A stretch of 19,748 bases of DNA, taken from the NCBI GenBank assembly GCA_025449775.1, contig JANWIS010000039.1:1-19748 (forward strand), given 5' to 3'. The notes under the pieces were generated by a model. That model saw nothing but the letters and a program-made list of their open reading frames with translations. It was not told where the DNA came from and searched no databases. Numbering within the stretch: position 1 is the first letter of the stretch; each line of letters starts with the position of its first letter. Below are positions 14,955 through 19,748 of the stretch, piece by piece. Origin of the DNA: Ignavibacteriaceae bacterium. GTDB taxonomy: Bacteria; Bacteroidota; Ignavibacteria; Ignavibacteriales; Ignavibacteriaceae. A program made the position numbers and the translations under genes.

Positions 14955-15635
14955 TCATTCTGCAATTCCAACAGAACAAGCATAAACAGTTTTTGCACCA
15001 GAAGTAATTAAAGCTTTTCCGCATTCTAAAATTGTGGCTCCGGTTGTGATAACATCATCTACAAGCAGGATATTTTTTCCCTTAATGGTTTTTAAATTTT
15101 TTATTCTAAAAGCATTGGCTACATTATTTGCTCTTTCCTTTATATCCAATTTGGTCTGAGATTCTGTGTATCTCGATCTCTTTATAATATTTTTAGAATA
15201 GGGAATGTTGAGTGATTTGCTTAATCCGTTCGCGATAAAATCAGATTGGTTATAGCCTCTTTCCGCTTTTTTAAGGTGATGAATCGGGATTGGAAGAATC
15301 AAATCTATATTCCAATTGAGTGATTTAATTCCTTCAGAAATATTTTCACCTAAAAAATTTCCCAAAGCAAATTTTCTATTATATTTAAGCGCATGAATTA
15401 TATCTTGTAACTTTTTATCTGTTTCGAAAACATATTTGGAATAAAAACCGCTGATGATTCCTTCTGAACGGAATTTTCTGTCATATTCATTTTGGATTCT
15501 TTCTTCACTTACTGTTAAAATAGTTTTCAAACATTCTTCGCAAACAGGTTTTTCATTCACATTAAGTTTTTTCTCGCAGCCGGCACAGAACCTTGGAAGA
15601 AAAAAATCAAATATTGAAATAAGACTGCTATGCAT
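14955..15635 (-). CDS. comF: ComF family phosphoribosyltransferase-like protein
   Basis: ComF proteins are needed for DNA uptake in transformable bacteria, where they act at the cytosolic face with the ComFA helicase and DprA; many non-transformable bacteria also carry them. The 226-residue protein has the N-terminal zinc-ribbon cysteines (Cys17, Cys20, Cys32, Cys35) and a C-terminal type I phosphoribosyltransferase fold with ILPIPIHHLKKAERGYNQ and the PRPP-binding ILLVDDVITTGAT (189-201). It is the last gene of the minus-strand surE-phzF-VWA-comF run, 29 nt after the VWA gene. There is no clear ribosome binding site. The end nearly touches argS. Confidence 0.94.
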   Translation of the reverse strand: MHSSLISIFDFFLPRFCAGCEKKLNVNEKPVCEECLKTILTVSEERIQNEYDRKFRSEGIISGFYSKYVFETDKKLQDIIHALKYNRKFALGNFLGENISEGIKSLNWNIDLILPIPIHHLKKAERGYNQSDFIANGLSKSLNIPYSKNIIKRSRYTESQTKLDIKERANNVANAFRIKNLKTIKGKNILLVDDVITTGATILECGKALITSGAKTVYACSVGIAE

Positions 15636-15664
15636 TTAATGATATTGAAATTTATTTTGTAGTC

Positions 15665-17812
15665 TCAAAGCATTCCGCTTCTTTTTCTGATGAACCATTC
15701 AATTGAAAATAAAATAATCGCAAAAATCAGCATCCAGGTATCAGACCAGAGTGTAATTTCGGAAGTAATTATTTTTTCGCGTGAAGAAAATTTATTCAAC
15801 TCTTTTAAAGTATTAAACAATGAGCTATAATTTTCCGGAGTAAAAAATTTTCCATTCGTTTCCTTTGCCATTAAACTTAACAATGCGTAATTCATAACCG
15901 GGTTTATCATTTCCAGGTCAACTTCGCCGATATTAAAATTTCCATCATCTCTTCCTAAAAGTTTGTTCTCTGCAAATACATCAGCTGAATATTTAAAATC
16001 ACCGGTTTCATTTATCAGGATTGAGCCTTCATATAGTCCCGATCCGACACTTTGCATTACTGCTTCATATTCATTCTTATTAGAATTTATTTTGATTTTT
16101 ATTTCACTGTTTGAGACAGGATTTAATGCTTCATCAAATACCTGGGCTGTAAATTCAATCCTTTCGCCCTGTGAATAATTTTTTTTGGACGTTTTTATTG
16201 TCACTAACCTTTGCTCTTCGTCAGCTTTTAACCAGCGGAGAGAATTAACGATAAAATTATCAAACAGACCGACACCTTTTGGGGCCATAAGCAGTTTCCA
16301 TTTCCAGATATCTCCCCCAAGCACAGTTACCGAACGTTTTCCACTAAAATTTTTTGTAAGGATTAATGGAGAATTAATTACGGTGTTATTGAATTTTATT
16401 TGAGCCAGTATCTTGCTTTCAATCCTTGGTACGAAAATAATGTTTGGCTGTATAACCGGAGGCAAGTTGTTCCAGTAATCCAAAATATTTTTGCTTTCCT
16501 GTTTTAGTATTGGATTGTTCAATTGATCTGCAGAAATGTATGGCTGAACTTCTTTGAATCCAGACATATTCTGTGGTGCTGTAAAAGAAAGTTCACTTCC
16601 AAGCTTCAGTAACCTGTTATAACTTGTTCCAGGTGATAATGTGAGAAAGTAAGGGATTTTTTCTTTACTGATTCTATCGATTGTCCTGTTAAGTAATTCT
16701 TCTGGAGTCCGGTCAGAAGGAAATCCGATCAGGAAAAATACATCAGTACTATCAAGTTTTGTATAATTCAATTCGTCTAAAAATTTTTCCTGGGAAACTT
16801 GTACAATCGAGTTTATCTCGAGATTCTCATCACTTTTAAGTGAATTCTTAATAAAGGTCATGTCGGCAGATGGACTTCCTGCAAGCAGCAAAACGTTAAT
16901 TTTATTTGAAAGAACATTTACATAAAAAACCTGCTTATTGTTTGCAGTAGTAAATTCGTCTTTTAATGTTGATAATTGAACACTTAATTTTTTTTCACCG
17001 CTTGAACCAGGATTATAATTAAATGAAATATTCTGAATACCTGCATCGCTTAACTTTATTGTCTGTTGTGAAATGAGTTTATTATTTTCATAAAGCGTCG
17101 CAGTTACAATCTCACTTCCAAATCCATTGTTTGATATCGAAGCAATAATATTAGTTGGTGTCTCTGTATAAATAAAATCGTTGTAAAGAACTTTTCTAAT
17201 CTCAATATCTTTTCGTTTGGTTGTATCTCCAATTCCAATGCTGAATACTGGAATTCCGAAGTTGATTGCATCGTAATAAGGGTTATTGCCGGAAGTTATA
17301 ACACCATCTGTAATCAATGTAATGGAAGCAATATTACTTTCTGAGTTCTTAACGGAATTAAAAATCTCTTCAAAGTTTGTAACGCCATCTTTAAAATCAA
17401 CATAGTCCAGACTGTCATCACTAATCTTCTGGACTGAATTTCCGAATGTGTAAAAAGTTACACTGTTATCCGATGCGTGAATGGAAAAATCATTCAATAT
17501 TTCTTTTACTTTCTCAGACCGGTTTGTACCGTAATCAATTGTCATTGACCTTGAGTTATCAATAAATACAAGGTTCAGAGGTTCAAGAATTAATTTTTGA
17601 TTAAGATTTATTATCGGTTCAAAAAAAATGGAACATAAAATTAATAAACCAAGAGCTCTTAAAATTACAAGAAGAATTTTTTTGCGTGGATTGATTTGAG
17701 GAATTGTATAACGATAAATGTAATAAGAAAATCCTGCGATAAGAATTAATGCAACAACCAGAAAAGCAGAAGGATATGCAAGTGACAGCTCAATGTTTTC
17801 GTAGCCAAACAT
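15665..17812 (-). CDS. Membrane-anchored VWA-type protein with a GATase1-like domain
   Basis: The 715-residue protein has two N-terminal membrane helices (about 15-33 and 45-64) and a C-terminal one (about 692-708) with a short basic tail. Between them is a large extracytoplasmic part. A von Willebrand A domain comes first, with a MIDAS-like metal site: DNSRS at 85-89, Thr145 and LITDG ending near 170. A CARDB-like beta region follows (about 215-300), then a class I amidotransferase-like fold without visible catalytic residues (about 305-510: NVLLLAGSPSADM, VTVLGGDIWKWKL), and an Ig/macroglobulin-like region (about 535-625). The architecture resembles VWA membrane proteins of Bacteroidota and relatives, near the Bat family. 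No moxR or other Bat genes are adjacent. Its ATG shares one base with the phzF stop (TAATG), so translation is coupled. Function unknown. Confidence 0.8.
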   Translation of the reverse strand: MFGYENIELSLAYPSAFLVVALILIAGFSYYIYRYTIPQINPRKKILLVILRALGLLILCSIFFEPIINLNQKLILEPLNLVFIDNSRSMTIDYGTNRSEKVKEILNDFSIHASDNSVTFYTFGNSVQKISDDSLDYVDFKDGVTNFEEIFNSVKNSESNIASITLITDGVITSGNNPYYDAINFGIPVFSIGIGDTTKRKDIEIRKVLYNDFIYTETPTNIIASISNNGFGSEIVTATLYENNKLISQQTIKLSDAGIQNISFNYNPGSSGEKKLSVQLSTLKDEFTTANNKQVFYVNVLSNKINVLLLAGSPSADMTFIKNSLKSDENLEINSIVQVSQEKFLDELNYTKLDSTDVFFLIGFPSDRTPEELLNRTIDRISKEKIPYFLTLSPGTSYNRLLKLGSELSFTAPQNMSGFKEVQPYISADQLNNPILKQESKNILDYWNNLPPVIQPNIIFVPRIESKILAQIKFNNTVINSPLILTKNFSGKRSVTVLGGDIWKWKLLMAPKGVGLFDNFIVNSLRWLKADEEQRLVTIKTSKKNYSQGERIEFTAQVFDEALNPVSNSEIKIKINSNKNEYEAVMQSVGSGLYEGSILINETGDFKYSADVFAENKLLGRDDGNFNIGEVDLEMINPVMNYALLSLMAKETNGKFFTPENYSSLFNTLKELNKFSSREKIITSEITLWSDTWMLIFAIILFSIEWFIRKRSGML

Positions 17813-18681
17813 TAAAAAGTTAAATCTCCCTTAAATATCGTGAATGCACGGCCTGATATCATCAGCTCATTTTTTTCAGGTGAATATGTAACAATTATTC
17901 TTCCTTTTCGTCCGACTGCATCCCCTTGCTCGAAAGTAAATACTTTTCCTTCAGTGTTTTCATCTATTAATCCTAATTTTCTTAGAACGAGTAGCAATGG
18001 TCCGTTTGCAGATCCAGTTACAGGATCTTCGTTGATTCCATAATAAGGAGCGAAAAAACGTAAATGAGCGTGATTTCCTTTTTCAATTGTTTCAGTTGTG
18101 AAGAGTGTAATTGCATCGTAACCATTACGGGCAGAAGTAATTTCGAGAATTGATTTGAAGTCGGGTTTATAATTCATTAATTCATCAATAGAGGAAACAT
18201 GGATGTAAAGATATCCTCCATCATCCAAAATAAAAGGGAATTTTCCGGTCTCGATTAATTTTTCTACTGATAGTGCTCTGATTATCTCATCCTTATTTCC
18301 GTTGAACTCTGATAATTCAGGTACAGGCAGAATTAGTGAATGAACTCCGTTACTTGTTTTGCATTTTAAAATGCCGGAAAGAGTACTGAACGTTACAATC
18401 GAATTATCTTTAATAATTTCCTGCTGACGTAAAAAATGAACAGAGGCTATTGTTGCATGTCCGCACAATTTTATTTCAACAGAAGGAGAAAACCATTTTA
18501 AATTAAAATCAGCTTCCCGGGATTTTGATATGAAGGCAGTTTCCGAAACGTTAAACTCTCTTGCAATCAGCTGCATTTCTTCTGGTAAAAGTCCATCAGC
18601 ATAAACTACTCCGGCAGGATTTCCGTTGAAAGGTTTATCAGTAAATGCTGATATCTGGCAGACATCAGATAACTTTTTCAT
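17812..18681 (-). CDS. PhzF family isomerase-like protein
   Basis: PhzF-type proteins share the diaminopimelate epimerase fold; in phenazine producers PhzF isomerises dihydro-hydroxyanthranilic acid, but most genomic copies have unknown substrates. The 289-residue length is typical. The N-terminal half carries FNGNPAGVV (18-26), the conserved Glu47 in NVSETAFI (the PhzF general acid/base position), and LCGHATIA; the C-terminal half carries DPVTGSANGPL and FEQGDAVGRKGRI, forming the pseudo-symmetric second lobe. No other phenazine genes are present, so phenazine synthesis is unlikely. It overlaps surE by 17 nt upstream and the VWA gene by 1 nt downstream. Confidence 0.94.
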   Translation of the reverse strand: MKKLSDVCQISAFTDKPFNGNPAGVVYADGLLPEEMQLIAREFNVSETAFISKSREADFNLKWFSPSVEIKLCGHATIASVHFLRQQEIIKDNSIVTFSTLSGILKCKTSNGVHSLILPVPELSEFNGNKDEIIRALSVEKLIETGKFPFILDDGGYLYIHVSSIDELMNYKPDFKSILEITSARNGYDAITLFTTETIEKGNHAHLRFFAPYYGINEDPVTGSANGPLLLVLRKLGLIDENTEGKVFTFEQGDAVGRKGRIIVTYSPEKNELMISGRAFTIFKGDLTF

Positions 18682-19444
18682 TTTTTTGCTTTTCTATCTT
18701 CCAGCTTTTCATTTTGTGGAAAGTGTCGTAGTCGGTAAGATCAAAATGAATTGGAGTAACGGAGACAAATTTATTCTTAATTGCAGTCTGATCAGTTTCA
18801 AGTTCATTTTCAACATCGACAAGACTACCAGTAAGCCAGTAATAATCTTTTCCATAAGGATCAGTCCGCTTGAGATAGATATCATCCCATTTTGCTTTAC
18901 TCTGTTTTGTAACAATCATTCCAGATATTTCTTCTTCAGGAAAATTTGGAACATTTACATTCAGCAATGTTCCTTTTGGAAGACTGAATTCGTTGACTTT
19001 TAGCGCAAGCATTTTAGCAACTTTTGCTGCATACCTGAAATCAGATGCATCGTGACTTGCAACAGAAATAGCAATTGCCGGTACATCCATTATTGCTGCT
19101 TCTCTTGCTGCTGAAACTGTTCCTGAATAAATAATATTTATAGCTGTGTTTGAGCCATGATTAATTCCTGATATAACAAGGTCGGGAGATTCACCAAGAA
19201 TATTTCTTATTCCAAGCTTTACACAATCGGCAGGAGTTCCTTCAACTGCATATCCGAAAAAAGTACCGTTCATCTTGTAATTAACAACACGAAGAGGAAT
19301 TTTCATGGTAATACCATGTCCGACTGCACTCTGTTCATCGTGAGGTGCAATCACAGTTACATCAGCAATTTCTTTTAACGATTCTGCTAATGCAACTATG
19401 CCGGCTGAGTCGATTCCATCGTCATTAGTTACAAGGATTTTCAA
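18665..19444 (-). CDS. surE: 5'/3'-nucleotidase SurE
   Basis: SurE is a metal-dependent acid phosphatase acting on nucleoside monophosphates and short polyphosphates, tied to stationary-phase survival. The 259-residue protein is of normal length and has the metal ligands Asp8 and Asp9 in VTNDDGID, Ser39 in DEQSAVGHG, and Asn95 in VISGINHGSNT, plus the YSGTVSAAREA segment. The start is a TTG at 19444 with AAGG about 8 nt upstream; the family begins exactly here. It heads the minus-strand run with the PhzF-like gene, VWA and comF genes. In many genomes surE lies beside pcm or ispF; neither is in the window. Confidence 0.96.
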   Translation of the reverse strand: MKILVTNDDGIDSAGIVALAESLKEIADVTVIAPHDEQSAVGHGITMKIPLRVVNYKMNGTFFGYAVEGTPADCVKLGIRNILGESPDLVISGINHGSNTAINIIYSGTVSAAREAAIMDVPAIAISVASHDASDFRYAAKVAKMLALKVNEFSLPKGTLLNVNVPNFPEEEISGMIVTKQSKAKWDDIYLKRTDPYGKDYYWLTGSLVDVENELETDQTAIKNKFVSVTPIHFDLTDYDTFHKMKSWKIEKQKNEKVI

Positions 19445-19483
19445 TATATTTACCTTAATTGAAGTTTGAAATATAACCGTGCT

Positions 19484-19512
19484 AATATACTACTTATGTG
19501 ATATACTCTCAA
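19484..19512 (-). promoter_or_regulatory. Candidate promoter for the surE operon
   Basis: On the minus strand TTGAGA (19512-19507) and TATATT (19489-19484) are separated by exactly 17 nt; the -35 hexamer matches the sigma-70 consensus at 5 of 6 positions. Transcription would start about 33 nt before the surE TTG, with AAGG between. The element lies in the 97-nt gap between divergent surE and the PgeF-family gene. This is the best-matching promoter in the window. Confidence 0.5.
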
Positions 19513-19541
19513 TTACTGTTGATAGTTACCCGGACAAATTT

Positions 19542-19748
19542 ATGCTTGTTATAAAACCATTTATCCTCCGCCGTTTTACTGAAATTGTATTTGGGTTTAG
19601 TACTAAACTGGGTTTAAACAGAAGTGGGCCGTATTATTTCAATCTTTCATACAATGTTAATGATGAAAAAGATAAAGTCAATCTAAATAGAAAATCTTTT
19701 TTTGAAGAGCTGGGATTAAGCGAAAATAATATTTCATTTCAGAAGCAA
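19542..19748 (+). CDS. pgeF: PgeF/YfiH family protein, N-terminal part (cut by window end)
   Basis: An open frame runs from ATG 19542 to the end of the window (69 codons) with no stop. The translated start contains FGFSTKLGLNRSGPYYFNLS followed by NVNDEKDKVNLNRKSFFEELGL and a segment ending ISFQKQ. This is the N-terminal pattern of the PgeF/YfiH/LACC1 family: a Phe-Ser-Thr opening, an Asn-Leu-Ser motif, then an Asn-x-x-Asn-Arg helix, with a Gln-x-His expected just past the cut. Family members were called polyphenol oxidases; E. coli PgeF removes a wrong peptidoglycan precursor carrying L-Ser, and related proteins act on purine nucleosides. The catalytic His and Cys residues lie beyond the window, so only membership is supported. 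It is divergent from surE. Confidence 0.8.
   Translation, partial: MLVIKPFILRRFTEIVFGFSTKLGLNRSGPYYFNLSYNVNDEKDKVNLNRKSFFEELGLSENNISFQKQ

Noticed and set aside
17812..18681. Phenazine biosynthesis locus suggested by the PhzF match
   Set aside because: No phzA-E or phzG genes are present, and PhzF-like proteins are widespread outside phenazine producers.

Overview
The window is an AT-rich stretch of an ordinary bacterial chromosome, with tightly packed housekeeping genes and no mobile, phage, CRISPR, rRNA or tRNA element that I can see. The best guess for the source is the Bacteroidota/Chlorobiota side of the FCB group, most likely an Ignavibacteria-like lineage. Three things point there: exported proteins whose signal peptides end in Ala-Gln or Gly-Gln; an efp-accB-accC cluster, and a short membrane LytR_C protein next to rsfS; and a large VWA-type membrane protein of a kind common in that group. 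This is inferred from gene content, not from a marker phylogeny. TTG is used as a start codon unusually often (accC, trpG/pabA, rsfS, argS, surE), plus one GTG.

Layout. (1) 78-2909, plus: efp, accB, accC, gcvH. This covers a translation factor, the biotin-dependent half of acetyl-CoA carboxylase and the lipoyl carrier of glycine cleavage; it ends in an intrinsic terminator. (2) 2999-4540, plus: guaA. (3) 4681-7139, plus: an exported TPR plus periplasmic-binding-fold protein (LpoA-like architecture), then radC 5 nt later. (4) 7294-8296, plus: a small coiled-coil lipoprotein and an exported coiled-coil LysM protein, a probable envelope pair with its own candidate promoter, good ribosome binding sites and a strong terminator. 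(5) 8385-9353, plus: phoH, ending tail-to-tail (4 nt overlap) with minus-strand mazG (9350-10111). (6) 10212-10667, plus: ridA-family gene, converging on minus-strand trpG/pabA (10678-11244) with a hairpin across both stop codons. (7) 11393-14949, plus: panD, a small exported unknown, the LytR_C membrane protein, rsfS and argS. (8) 14955-19444, minus: an operon transcribed surE, phzF-like, VWA membrane protein, comF, with overlapping or near-overlapping junctions. (9) 19542 to the window end, plus: the N-terminus of a PgeF/YfiH-family protein, divergent from surE.

Most genes serve core metabolism: fatty acid, GMP, pantothenate, and chorismate-derived pathways through the amidotransferase. Others serve nucleotide and metabolite housekeeping (mazG, ridA, surE), translation (efp, rsfS, argS) and the cell envelope. 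I found no convincing undescribed defence, toxin or mobile system. The least explained parts are the TPR/binding-fold protein upstream of radC, the lipoprotein/LysM pair, the VWA membrane protein in the surE operon, and the small Tyr/Gly-rich exported protein after panD. Every gap between genes is under 160 nt.
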